Position numbers and translations under genes: made by a program. A stretch of 64,000 nucleotides of DNA from Mucidula mucida (taxonomy: Eukaryota > Basidiomycota > Agaricomycetes > Agaricales > Physalacriaceae). The first letter of the stretch is position 1. Each line of letters starts with the position of its first letter. The stretch spans positions 1 to 64,000 of the forward strand of contig JADNYV010000071.1 of assembly GCA_015501055.1 (NCBI GenBank), given 5' to 3'. Under the pieces are notes generated by a model. The model saw only the letters and a program-made list of their open reading frames with translations, was not told where the DNA came from and ran no database searches. Of this stretch, positions 11,505-22,988 are shown in pieces.

Positions 11505-11930
11505 TCAAAGAGCGGCTTGCCCGGAGCGAGCAACGGCACCCGCGGAGATCAGTTCAGAATCATCAGCTTCACTGTGGCGGGAGTCCATCCAGGCAACGCG
11601 GAACTCCTTGTCGTAGAGTTGTAGTCGCTTTTGAGAGACAGCAGACGCTTGGGCCCAGTGTCAGTGATAAAACATGATGGAAATGTGGTCGGGATGGGGA
11701 CAGACGCGCTCTACAAAGCGGGCACCTACTATGGCTCGAACCACTGTTGAGACGTCGTAATTCAAGGGCAGATCGAAGACGCGAATGACACGAGAAGGCG
11801 CATCGCGATTCGGTGGCGATGCCGAGGCAGTTGGAGAGCTGTGTGTATGGCGGCTTTGAATGAGCGGTCGCGCGAAGGACAGCTGGCATCGTCGCCTGGT
11901 TGTGAAAGCCAGCATGACAGTTGAAGCCAA
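11505..11930 (-). pseudogene. Decayed N-terminal piece of an RRM-type mitochondrial protein gene
   Basis: The reading frame starting at 11930 has a basic, Ser/Arg-rich head and then SRVIRVFDLPLNYDVSTVV, which parallels RLLRVYDLPKGYNLSEVIKA of the gene at 59364-62168. The frame meets TGA after SIMFYH, then runs on in the same frame (HWAQASAVSQKRLQLYDKEF ... ) to a stop at 11505. It covers only the first RRM-like unit. It looks like a third, truncated and inactivated family member. Confidence 0.6.
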
Positions 11931-12256
11931 GTTCAGTGTTCACATGATTGTGATGATGTTTAGATCACGCTAGAACTTGGGAAATCCGGAAAATATTCCG
12001 AGTGCGGCTTTGGAGATACCTATACGAGACTTGGATGATACTTGAGTTGATTCTTCAGCTCATTCTTCAACCGAAAGTAAGCTCAATGCTGAGAAAGTAT
12101 CCGACAGAAGATCGCCGACCTGTTGAACGACGACGGAGAGGGCATCTGGACAAAGTCTCGGAGTGAAGGCCTGTGAAGGCGTAGTTCCGGGATATCACGG
12201 CACGTGGTACGGCAATATAGCAGGGCGTGTGCCGTGATCCTTCGTTCACGACCATC
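11931..12256. other. Upstream region of the RING gene; no gene recognised
   Basis: About 325 bp between the RRM remnant and the PA-TM-RING gene. No credible coding sequence. It should contain the promoter of the plus-strand gene at 12257. Confidence 0.4.
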
Positions 12257-13665
12257 ATGAGCAGGCTGCTCTGCTATCTACTCTTTCTTTCTCTTATTTC
12301 AGCAGTACGACCGCGCCATATCTTCTCCTTTGTTCAGCGCTCAGATAAGAGCTGGTGGGGCTGGGCATGGGGTGCCGAAAGCACCGTGTCCATAGTGGAT
12401 CGGTCTCCTGTCGTTTCCTTTATTTCACGGCCTGGTGCGTCTCTTTTACGAGGCTATCGGCGGCTGAACTGATTCTCGCCTAGCTGCGTTTGGAGCTGAG
12501 ATTTCTAGTCCGATATTAGGATATGTCATCCCGCTGAGCAGCTTTACTGCACCGTGCACATCGAATGCTTCGTTGGTCGACCTGCCGCGGAATACAGGCT
12601 GCCCAAAACTCTGCATTCATGGTGCCCACCAGCCGGATCCATCTGAAAAGTGGATAGCTCTTGTTCAGCGCGGAGGCTGCGAGTTTGTCAGTAAGGTACG
12701 GGAAGCGCAGCGCCTCGGTGCACGCGCTGTCGTTGTCGGCGGGGATAACCCGGAGCATTCTGGCCTTCCAGATACACTAGTCAACATGTACAGCCCAGGT
12801 GTGTTCTCTTTGTAGTCAATTTAAAAGATACTAATGCTAGCACATAGATGATTCCTCTGACGTAAAGATCTCCGCAACGTACATCAGGTATGCGGACTAT
12901 GTCGAGCTTTCGACTGCCATCGCCTCCTCAAACACGTCGCATTCGGGCATCCGGACGCTCTCGCTCCTCATCACCGCGGAATACTCTGCCTGGGAATGGT
13001 ATTCGTACGTTGACACCTAGTAAATATGCTCCGGTGTCATTGACGATTGGCTCTAGACCGATAATAACCTTCATTATCATCTTACTACTTCCGTCCATCT
13101 TGACGTTTTTGACGTTGCTCGTTCATCGTGTTCGTGCAGCACGCGCAGCGCAGCGCGATCGCGCCCCAGAGGATATTGTGCATAACCTGCCATGGCAGGT
13201 CTGGACTGGGAAAGGATGGGAGAAACACGAAGGGACATACGCTCCAGCAAAGGATATCTCGCCACCTCCGGACCTGGAAAGAGGCATTGCCGATCCCGAG
13301 GACACCCGCGCGTCAACGTCTCGACCACCCGCAATACACCCACATCAATGGTTCGAGGACCAGGCAGAGTGCGCGATATGTCTCTCCGAGTTTGCTAAAG
13401 GTGACAAAGTGCGCGTTCTGCCGTGTCACCACATCTTCCACTTGGATGAGGTTGATGAATGGTTGATACAACGCAAGAAACTGGTGAATATCTTCTGCAC
13501 TCCATGTGTCCTGTACTGGTCTAATGTGTGTTCAAGTGTCCTGTCTGCAAAGCGGATGTTACTCAGGCGCCCCACTCGCCGGCAGAACCTACAACAGAGG
13601 CTGCCACGGAGAGAACACCACTACTCGATACCCCTCATACCGATACATACGACTCGACGACATAA
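12257..13665 (+). CDS. PA-TM-RING type membrane E3 ubiquitin ligase
   Basis: Five exons: 12257-12434, 12484-12798, 12848-13004, 13057-13483 and 13537-13665, all joining in phase with GT-AG introns. The protein starts with a signal peptide ([15 protein letters not shown]), then a protease-associated (PA) lumenal domain ([31 protein letters not shown]), a membrane segment ([20 protein letters not shown]), and a cytosolic C3H2C3-like RING (CAICLSEF ... LPCHHIFH ... [12 protein letters not shown]). This is the layout of RNF13/GRAIL-type ligases of endosome or vacuole membranes, which ubiquitinate membrane cargo. Oddity: the residue two after the second His, normally Cys, is Glu ([10 protein letters not shown]). 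The tail is Thr/Glu/Pro-rich with an acidic dileucine-like ERTPLLD. Confidence 0.82.
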
Positions 13666-13769
13666 TGCGTGATTTATTCACAGATTTTGTACATTTGGGC
13701 ATGTATTATACGTATCATATATTCAAACTACTTTTGCGAATATTGTTCACTGCCCAAGTCGTGGTTATA

Positions 13770-14005
13770 GGTCGGAAGAATGGCGGCTGTCAAAGCTCCT
13801 TCTAGGCCAATCAAAATCTCATATCCTTCACCGAACTATGGTTCTAAAGGAAGAGCCAGGCTACACGGGTAGCTTGAGCCGTCTAACTCCCTTGGCTCCC
13901 TCGATGCCCGACGACTATGAGCGAGAGTCTATTTCGAGAAGGGCCCAATTCCAGCACAAAACCACTTGCTAGTGGTAATTTCAAAGCGTGGTTAAGGTCC
14001 TTACA
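13770..14005 (+). pseudogene. 5' fragment copy of the phosphodiesterase gene
   Basis: Matches the region around the start of the gene at 22989. The flank gaagaatggcggctgtcaa corresponds to 22918-22936. The start at 13838 reads MVLKEEPGYTG, against MVLKEEPGFTE in the intact gene. DDYERES and the GAAGGGC...AATTCCAGCACA stretch correspond to 23143-23220. The copy lacks the rest of the gene and stops soon after. It supports 22989 as a meaningful start in the intact gene. Confidence 0.7.
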
Positions 14006-14199
14006 AAACTTGCAATCCAAAGTCCGTGAGAGCAACATTAATCCCAACTACATACATAATCCCATCCTCAAAACATCCCATCGTGGTGGGAACAGCAACA
14101 GGGGCGGCCTATGGCTCACCGAACTCCCAGGTCTATTCGTCGACCGCGGCGGCGGCGCAGGACTCGCCTTTGCCGAGCGCGGTGGCCTCTCCCTGTCCT

Positions 14200-16890
14200 T
14201 TACACTCCCGGCCTCAAAGGCGACGCACTAGGCGGCGGCGTCCTCGTTCGCCGGGGAGTAGGCGAAGCCAGCGCCACACGTGTCGCCGGCGCAGACATGG
14301 GCGGGTTATTATTATTACTCGGCGTGCGCGCTCGAAGGAGAGGCGGGACAGGCGGAGGGGCTTCCGAGGAGGGCGTCGGCGAGTAAACGGACGCAGACGA
14401 CAATGCTGAGGAGGGAAGCGCAGATTGCGTGACCGTCGCGTTCGAGGAGGAGGATGCGGAACTGGGTGTTGGCGAGCGGCGGCTGTACGAGGTCATCGTG
14501 GGTGAGGATAATTTGCTGGCCAACTTGGGCGGTCTGGGTTTGAGTTGTATGTCGGTCATGGTCAGGCGAGCAGGAGCTAATCGCGGCTCGGCATGCTTTA
14601 TTCCTTCGACGAGGACATCGTCGAGGAGAAAGCGGAAGTCAAGGCCGAAATCCTCGAGCAACTACACAAGTTGTAAGTAAAATGTCAAGGGTGTGTAGGT
14701 GAAGAATTAACCTTGCGGCTCTGCGAGTATGTGATCTTCATCGCCTCCTCAATAGTGTTCTCATCTACATCAGAACTATAGACTTGCTTGCGGAATGCAT
14801 CTGCGTAGTTCTCCATTTGGAGTTTCGCCCAGTCAATAAAGGCTACAACCTGAATCAGCCTCAAGTTGGAATTGCAGTGGACCAACATACTACTAGCAGC
14901 TTCATTCTCCTTGAAGCTGGCCAAGAACCAATCTGCCGTGTGCTTGATCGCAGTGAAAGTTACGATTGCTAAATCTCCAATATATGCGCCAATGTGACCT
15001 TCAAATCTGATTTTGCGAACCAGATTTTTGATGACCTGGGAGCGCATCTTGAGGAAAGTCGTCTTCGCAGCAGGCGCCGCGCCCAAACGTAACAAAAGTC
15101 CAATGAGCATCGTCACCGAGGACTTTTTATTTGAGATCATGGAAAGGGATTGCAGTAGAGCAGCGGTCAGCTGCGCCTTTAGTGCGGGAAGTTTGGTGCT
15201 CAGCGGCGGAATCGCTGCCAGCTTTGAGTCGCCTGGAGACAAGTGAGACCATCGAAAGAACAAAATGGCGGTGAATTCACCTTCTTCCAGGAGCTTGGTG
15301 GCTTTCTCCCATTCCCGTAGTGATATCGCTACCGTTAATTCATCTGCCCATTCGCTGGCCCACCGTGCATCGCGCTCAGATTTCTCTTTCGCGCTGGTAC
15401 CTGGAATTTCGCCGGCCTTCCTAGCCAGGTCTGTCATCCACTCAGCATTGTATGTTGACATGCGCTGTGAAGTTTTGAGATGCATATTTCTACGCAATAA
15501 TCAAAATCGCGTACGTCCATGGCGGTCGCAGCACCGCCTTGCCACATACTCTTTCTCCGTTCATGTTCGCCTTCTCGTTCTTTCCGCTTTTTGGCAGCGA
15601 GTTCCTCGGCGACGTGTCGAAGTTGGCTAAGGAGCGACTTCTTATCTGAAGGTGTCTCTGTGCGGTATACATGCGTTTCCTTTCCATGTTTGATCTTGAA
15701 TACGTTCGTCATGCCTTGGAAGATGGTTTAAAAGATCTGAAGAAGACAAGAAAAGATAGCTCACTGGGAGAATCCTTTGTATCCAGAACAAGCATCTCGC
15801 TCAAGGGCCAGCATCTGTCAGCAACCAGCTTGCCTTCGCTTGTGCTCCCACTTCGACTTGCACTTGCTTCACCATTTCTCCGTCTCCGCTTGGCAACAAG
15901 GACGGCATCGTCAAGGACAACAAATTTGATCCTGCCCATGACCTTGTACGTCGCTGCGTTAAGTGACAGGACACCGTCCACTTCTCCCACTACGTGTCTG
16001 CCTGGAGTAATGGGGGCGAACTTGGCTGAACCTTCGATCTGCGAATGGAGGGTTTGCATTTGATTGTAATACATAACGCGGAGGTCGGCGACAGAGGAAC
16101 GGCGGTAGGCGGAGATGTTGGAGGATGACGCGGAGGTGGGGTCCGGAATATGCAGCAAAGAGGGCATGGATTTGTATTCAGAAAGGGATTCTTTGAGTTC
16201 CAGCATTTCGTTCTCGAGCGTAGATATCTCCTTGGATATGAGGACGAATTCGGCGTAGCTATTTGAATGTAAATATCAAGATAAAGAGAGAAAGAAATGT
16301 ACGCACTTGTTGAACACGTTCTTCTGCAAATCCGTAGCTGTATCCTCTTTGGCGCCGCGCAACGAGGACTGCAATGACTTGACTTCCGCTTCGGTCGAGT
16401 TGGCCATCTTCATTTTCAAGTCTACCGTCTCGATTAGAATATTCCTTATTCAATGCTGACACGTACAAGCATCTGGATCAAAATCATCCTTGTCCAACAA
16501 CTTCTTGTCGTCCTCCGTCGTCACTGCCGGATCATCCCTCCTGGATCGCTCATCATAGACAGCTTCCTCCTCCTGGAGACTGCCCATGGGCATGGTAGGC
16601 ATTGGCGGCATCGGAGGCACGTCCACAGGTCCAGAAATGTCGGCATATCGCATCGACATTCGTTTCTTAATTCTGTCATCGACGCGCGACTTTCTGGTAT
16701 CGTTGCGAAGGCTAGGTCCTTTGGCGAGCTTGGTTCCCGAGCGCTGCGCTTTCCGCGCCGGCGGAGCCTGTGAGCGCCGTGTGCGGAGTGACTGCATTGC
16801 GAGTAATCGTGGCAGGAGTGAGTGTCCAAATCGGGCAGTACTACCCCGGTCGACTTCGGGCCGAGACGACCTTCCTTTAACTCTCGCCAT
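14200..16890 (-). CDS. EXO84: Exocyst complex subunit EXO84
   Basis: Subunit of the exocyst, the octameric tether that docks secretory vesicles at growth sites on the plasma membrane. It starts at 16890 (MARVKGRSSR). The first exon has a Met/Pro-rich stretch (VPPMPPMPTMPMG). Exon 2 resumes at A-YLKMKMANSTEAEVKSLQS, then a coiled coil (EFVLISKEISTLENEMLELK). A PH-like region follows (VMGRIKFVVLDDAVLVAKRR, FKIKHGKETHVYRTET). The C-terminal helical part is WADELTVAISLREWEKATKL, LRLGAAPAAKTTFLKMRSQV, GDLAIVTFTAIKHTADWF. The last exon (14661 down to 14200) ends in a low-complexity Ser/Pro tail. Five or more short introns, no disruption seen. The arrangement and conserved EREW-like motif fit Exo84 well. 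Confidence 0.88.
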
Positions 16891-17747
16891 TTGTTTCTGC
16901 GACGCTTCTGAACGTTTGATAATCCCCTGCTCTGTTGTTCAACTCTTAAGGACTTCGCGCCGTAATATATCATTTTTGCTGATACTCTGTCCTCGAGGAG
17001 TCATCCCTATTCATGTTCCACTAAAACCTCTCGCTCTACGGCGCCAGGCGGCAACTGCTGGGAACTCGCACTGACCGCCGAAATTGTGGCATCTTTCATC
17101 TACCGCCTTTGTCTTCGTGAACGCAATTTTCTCTTGCTACGATCAATGTCAAATGTCCTGGCGTGGGGACTAAATGCTGTTTTTTGTTGACTGATAGGGT
17201 CGCTTAGCGTTTTGAGGCGCGGCAATATGTACGTTCACCTCCAAAAGCCTCTCGCTAACCTAAAACTAGTCTCCAATCCTACTTGGGCGTCGCTGAGAAA
17301 GTTGTTCGGATATCAAGATCTACGCGAATCAAGAAGGTACGCATGAATACAAAGGCGGAAGACAACAAGGTTGATTTTCGTCCAGGCAGACTAGTAGTCA
17401 GCGGAAGACTTTCTGTGGCTCACCGGCACACTGTACTTTACTCATAGCATGCCATATTTCCGTGGCGCGTTCAAATACGACTATGCGCGTTCCGAAGCAT
17501 CTTCTGGCGTAAACACAGAGGTATCCAGCTCTATTACGAGGCGACACACGAACAATAGAGTCTTCAGAACAACATCATCACCCCTATATTGCAACGACTT
17601 GTTGTTCTTCCAGTCCAAGACGCCGCTTCACTGCGACCTTCATCCCAGAGATGAACAAGAATGCTAGGATCCCTTTGGTCCCGCTATGGATGTGCTTGTA
17701 TGCAGTGAACAAGGGTACGGAGCATCGAAAGGTACTTAACCAACGGG
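16891..17747. other. Intergenic; no gene recognised
   Basis: About 850 bp. Short frames occur (for example 17449-17667) but none shows a domain, splice-consistent continuation or conserved motif that I can support. It should hold the EXO84 promoter at its left end. Confidence 0.4.
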
Positions 17748-18847
17748 ATGGTTAGAAGAGAAAATAACAACATGAATCCCTACACTCCTGCCTTAAAGTT
17801 ACCATACGCCGACGACCAAGCTCAAGGACCTCCACCGCCCTATGTGCCTCCGCCGTACCTCAAGCGATCTGACGCTGCATTACCTCCCGGCTATGATTCT
17901 AACTGGTCCCAAGTGCAAGCAGACGCAAAGCTTCCTTGGTTTATCAAACCGGATAGACAGGCTTTTGCATCATATCTACAGGATACGCTTCTAATACCTC
18001 CGAAGTGGTTTCACGCTCTCGAGCAATATCTTCTGTCATCGGGCCAACTACAGCAGCTTCAGCCACAGGTCCATTGGTGCTTGAGACTGCTCTACTATCA
18101 GCCCGCCCTTGATCCGGAACTCATGACTTCGGACTTGGCTTGCGAAATCTTCTGTGAGATAATCTGGATCACGCTTACGCCGAAGCCTTACGAGTGGCTT
18201 GGTGGCTGTGAAGAAATTGAGCGGCGAACTCGCTGGTAAATGAGTTCTTCTTTCCTCTGCCAATTAGATGAGCTCACATTTGTTCTAGGAAACCTGACAA
18301 AATCAAGAATTGGTTTGACGAGCGATCTGTGAGATGCTCCGCATCGGTCTACCATCCGTCCTCGGTCAATCCTGAGGATACTATGAACCGCAAACTCGTA
18401 GGGAAGTCGCTTTTTGGGCGACGTACTCGGCATTCCGTGACAATCAGGCGGGCCGCGGCTGATTACCTGTCCAATCCCACACTTGGAGTACAATGGGACC
18501 GTTCCGCGTTCAGAGACTGTGTAACCCATTGGCTCAAAGGCCTAGCCAATTGCTGCACTGCGCTGAACCACTTCTTTCTTAACCCCTTGTACGATCGACC
18601 TTCCCTATCCACGATGTGTGGTATCCATGTCGGGCCTTATGACTGGTCCGATGAACCAATGCAGGATCTTCGGGCGATTGAACATGGTCCTCTGTCGGCA
18701 AATAGACTAAAGTATATTGGCAGCAGACCGTACAAGTTTGTACCCGCTCGGCGCTATGACTGTCGGATTTTTTGCTTTGCCAACCGCAACCATGTTAATG
18801 ATTACATGAACTACTGGACGTCCTCTGAGACGCGAAGATTCATCTGA
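17748..18847 (+). CDS. Protein of unknown function with Pro-rich N-terminus (348 aa)
   Basis: Two exons, 17748-18235 and 18289-18847, joined in phase by a 53-bp GT-AG intron with a clean GTAAAT donor. The start could be 17748 or the in-frame Met at 17772. The N-terminus is rich in Pro and Tyr (GPPPPYVPPPYLK). The body has many aromatic residues (WFHALEQYLLSSGQ, IWITLTPKPYEWLGG, FFLNPLYDRPSL, GPYDWSDEP). No signal peptide, membrane segment or known catalytic motif was seen. The Cys content is moderate and scattered. I do not recognise the family. Splice consistency and codon-like third positions argue that it is a real gene. Confidence 0.65.
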
Positions 18848-19106
18848 TCTGGTGTGGCAGTGTCTGTCTACAGTCACAAAACTCATCGTTGATCTGGAGT
18901 CTGTGTGTTGCGGTTTGCGGATCTGGTATGCGTGTTTGTGCCATTTATTCTAGATAGTTCAACGAATGTTCTCCTCATTAATAGCACCTATAATAACTTG
19001 TAGTAACGGATATCCTAGATTTAGTATTACCTGGTAGTATCTTGTCGAATCCCGCTTCTTGACAGCATAGCATGATCTGTGGCGCGGATTTGCCATCACC
19101 GGCGAT
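18848..19106. other. Intergenic; no gene recognised
   Basis: About 260 bp between the unknown gene and the duplicated DUF6535 segment; nothing supported. Confidence 0.4.
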
Positions 19107-22100
19107 GACACACCATTTGAACTCCGATCACTGATCTTGGACACACAAGAAGATGTGAAGAAGATCATAATGTACCCTGGTACCCTACAATTGTTCCATC
19201 AGACACTTTTATGTCTCCTCCATCTATTGATGTTCGACATATACGGGTATTTTCGTATTCTGCAAGCCCCTTGCGCCACACAACTACGTAAATGTCGTGC
19301 TCGTAGTTGAACGACGGTAAGTAGTTTGCCACGAAGTCTAGTAGGACTGCTGTACTACATATTTTCTGATGATGAATTCTTGTCGAAGCGATATACATAC
19401 TCGATCGCTGCACACACAATAAGCACATGAGAACAATTGTGTTATTGTTGTCCCTCCAAGGCCAACGACGCCATACTTCTACCCGGATCCTCGGACCGTC
19501 TCTAAAACTACCATCATTCAACGGTATGTCAAACTCAACAGCACACCGAATACCTCCCCGTAACAATCCATACGGCCTGCAAGGATGCAGCCTGACGAGC
19601 ACAATGTCTCGTTTCCCCAACCAAACCTACCGCCGCCGGATTCTGCCAATACAGGCACTTCCTGGACTGCGCGATCATCGTCGTCCACTGGAGTGACCTC
19701 CAAGCCCCTGCTTGGATCAGATCCTTCCACGAGTTTATGCACTTGCCTCTATAGTGATATACTTACTGGCTCGTCAGTCACCAATGACCCTTTCGACTAC
19801 GAACAGAAATACGCCCCAGACGAAGAATACGAAGAAATGTCTCCCAAGGCAAGGGTTTACAGAGTATACGTCGACGAGTCTACGAAATTTGATAGGGAGA
19901 TGGTCAATGGATGGCGCGAAGCGCTGGATGTGCTTCTCGTATTTGTATGTATCGCCGTTCTTCGTATGGCTATCTATCCTAATCATTATTCTAGGCCGCG
20001 CTTTTCTCGGCTGTCGTAACAACGTTCGTGACCCAAACCTGTCAGTCCTTGCAGGTGGATCAAGCCCAAGTTGGGAACTCGCTACTCTCGGAAATGATTG
20101 GCATTCAACGCACTATGTTGCTTGTCATGGTTCACGGACCTGAAGCAGTCAAAGTGGTGCAGCCCGCCCTCACCTCTTTCCCTACAAACGTTTCGGATTT
20201 CTGGGTGAACGGATTGTGGTTTGCGAGCCTTGGTCTCAGTCTCGCGACGACACTGCTCGTTGTTCTGGCAAAGCAATGGATTCACCAGTACACGTTGATC
20301 CAGGCGGGATCGCCTCGCGATCACAGTCGTATTCGACATTTTCGATACATGGCACTGCAAAAGTGGCACGTACCCCTCATCATTGAGCTTCTCCCGGTTC
20401 TCATGCATGCTGCGCTGGGCCTTTTCTTCCTCGGCCTTATCATCTACCTGTGCTCCCTGAGTGCTGTGATGGCGGCGGTAATGACGTTTATTGCTGTCGC
20501 CGCGATTGGCGTGTACTCTGTATGCAACGTCTTGCCAATATTCTATTCGGACTGCGCATATAAGACACCTCTTGCTCTCCATTCCTACTCCTTATTCTGC
20601 TTCATACGCCAGCGCATTACCACCTTGCGTCGAGGTGCGGATGGTCTCAGTCGGCCGGCCCCATCGTTGTCGGATATCGAACTTGACCAGGTTATAAAAC
20701 AAGGTCACATCCTAGACGCTTCGACTCTTGGCTGGTTGTTCAATGTCACTTCAAATCTTTCAGTCCAAAGCATTGTCCTCCAAGCGCTCAGTAGCCTGCC
20801 CCTACAAAGTATCCCAATCATTGCTAGGGGTGGCCTTGAGGGTATCGCTTCGGTTGTAAAGGCAATAAACGATCATTTTCATGTTGCTCAACCGGTTGCC
20901 CGTTTCAACAGATTCCAACGTGCGGCGCTGCGTTTCGAACATCAGGAGCCTGGCATCCAAGTCTTGGCGGTCTGTAGGGAGCCAAGCAAGTACGCACACC
21001 TCCGCCACCCATTTGAGGCAGTTCGGTACATCACAAACATTCTCCTCAGCCCTGAAGACCCACAGGCACAGGCTGAACTGCAGTTCGAGCTCGACGTTGT
21101 GCTTTGGGCGAAAACCCTTTCTACTGCGCTACTCTCCGGGACGTATTGGCTTCGTATACACCATGAAACTCCTTCCAGAATCTGGTCGGAGTTGCTTAGA
21201 TGTGCGGTTGGCATCCACGACTGTGATGACAGTAACTGTGACGGGAAGAGACGTCCGCTTCTGAGTTTTCCACTTTCCAGTCCCTCGCATCCCATCTCCA
21301 TACACGACCGCTGTGACGTACCACCGACAGCCCAGAATCGATGTGATCTACAAGACGCTTTGAGGAGCAGCATGTTCCCATCCTTTGTCAAGTGGCTACT
21401 ACACGTTGGGTTTCCAAACGCTAAACCCTCGCCTGCCGATTGCACGGATACTCTACCGGATGACATATTTCTTTACCTTACAATGTTACAGACACGGTCC
21501 ATTCAAAAGACATCAACATTGCACAAGACGTGGATCGCCAAGTACGAAGATGTGACTGAAGGAGAAAAAGTTTCTCTCTTTGCGCGGCTCTTGAGCGTCA
21601 TCGATGGATACACGCTTGAAATCCATATACGATCATGCCACAGCGAGGATACTGCTAAGGCAACCATCATCGCTATGCAAAACGTTGTCCTGTCTGATGC
21701 ATTTGGGACTCATGAAATCATCTCACTCGAAGACGAGGTGACGATCATCAAGAGCCTTTTCAAGGGCCTGAACCGACGCCTATATCGTTCTGGCTCTCGA
21801 GATCATGACTTCTCGTGGCTTACTACGGATATCATTTCCAAGGTCCTCCGCACGACATTCGAGGATCGAGTAGACGCTTGTAGTGGCATCGCCAATCTCT
21901 TGTTCTACCTGCTACACTCAAACACTCACGCCGCATCTCTTACGATCCTCTACACCGGCCTTCTCGAGCAAGGTTGGCTAGAGGGGCTGACAGGAAGCCT
22001 TGCATATGGATGGACTTACAACGGAGACGACTGTCCAGAGGTTCGACCGACCAATCGTTGGAGTGTTATGAAGACGGGACATTTGGCCGCTCTGTATGTG

Positions 22101-22907
22101 GACGGACTGACTGTTTTGGCGTCCCACGACCCCGATGTTTTCCACCGCGTGTTGAGCGATCTGAGTCGACCAGCGCATCTATCTACGCTTTGCAAGGCTC
22201 TTCTCCTCTCCGATATACAGACGCAGGCTCGCCTGTGGGAGTTGGCGAGGATTGTAAAGGTTGATCATTGGGACCGCCGGACGGAGGAGCTGATATTGTT
22301 TGCAAAGTCGCTGCAGGCGGAGGAGATGTATAATGAACATCTTAGCTTTGTTTACTCTGGTATTGGCGGATTGCCTGCGAATAGCTTACTGCATGGCTCG
22401 AGTCATTCTGTTGCAGTGACTTTTGCGAAGGATGTTGCGCGATGGTGGTATGTACCTCCGAATTATGATGGACCGGCTTGTCCACCTAGAGCATTCCATG
22501 TGAGTTATGGACGGTCATTTCAAAAACTGAGGTTGACTTTGCTCCAGGATTTCCACGCAGATTTTGCTGAGTGGTATCAGAACAAGGGTGTTGTGGAGGG
22601 TGAGGTTTATTAGTCGAATGGAAAGAGTCTTTTACCAGGGTTCAAGCTTTCAAGTTTCAAGTTTGGAGTTGCTGTTTGATGTACAAGGGCGTGAACTGTT
22701 GTTGAAGACTGAGCATTTCTCCCATCATTGCAATGTATTCTGTTGCTATTCATGAGGCTTTCTCTCCCTTGTAGTATGGATCCCGACTTAGTTCAATCAA
22801 TGAGGATATCAGTTGTACATCAGTACCAAGAGATGGGCGTCCATAGGCGCCGGCGGTTGAATGTACAACTACTTTCGCACTCCCACGTTATGATTCCATG
22901 TGTTGCA
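19107..22907 (+). repeat. DUF6535 locus, intact copy of the inverted segmental duplication
   Basis: Partner of 6372-10124, in opposite orientation about 9 kb away. It contains the intact gene plus about 480 bp of upstream and 290 bp of downstream sequence. Its right edge lies only about 80 bp before the start of the phosphodiesterase gene, whose own 5' end was also copied (13770-14005). Confidence 0.8.
19585..22613 (+). CDS. DUF6535-type multi-pass membrane protein (992 aa)
   Basis: Two exons, 19585-19944 and 19995-22613, joined in phase 0 (VLLVF to AALFSAVVTTF). The layout fits the DUF6535 family common in Agaricomycetes, whose function is unknown. A hydrophilic N-terminus (DPFDYEQKYAPDEEYEEMSP, then YVDESTKFDREMVNGWREAL) leads into four predicted membrane helices: LDVLLVFAALFSAVVTTF; LWFASLGLSLATTLLVVLA; LLPVLMHAALGLFFLGLIIY; and VMAAVMTFIAVAAIGVYS. 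A long, mostly helical cytosolic-type region of about 700 residues follows with no recognised catalytic motif. The stop is TAG 22611-22613. A second intron within 19700-19800 is possible but not required. It is the functional-looking partner of the pseudogene at 6618-9646. Confidence 0.8.
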
Positions 22908-22988
22908 ATCAATCCGGAAGAATAGCGGCTGTCAAGCGCGACTTCCGCGCTTTCAGACCAGTCAAAATTTTATGTCCTTCACCCAACC

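Noticed and set aside
17100..17400. Possible small multi-exon gene (ATG at 17145 with nearby splice-like sites)
   Set aside because: Introns would be under 25 nt and no joined product resembles a known protein.
20082..20582. 166-codon minus-strand frame inside the DUF6535 gene
   Set aside because: Antisense shadow of the membrane region; the mirrored frame at 8649-9149 follows from the duplication.
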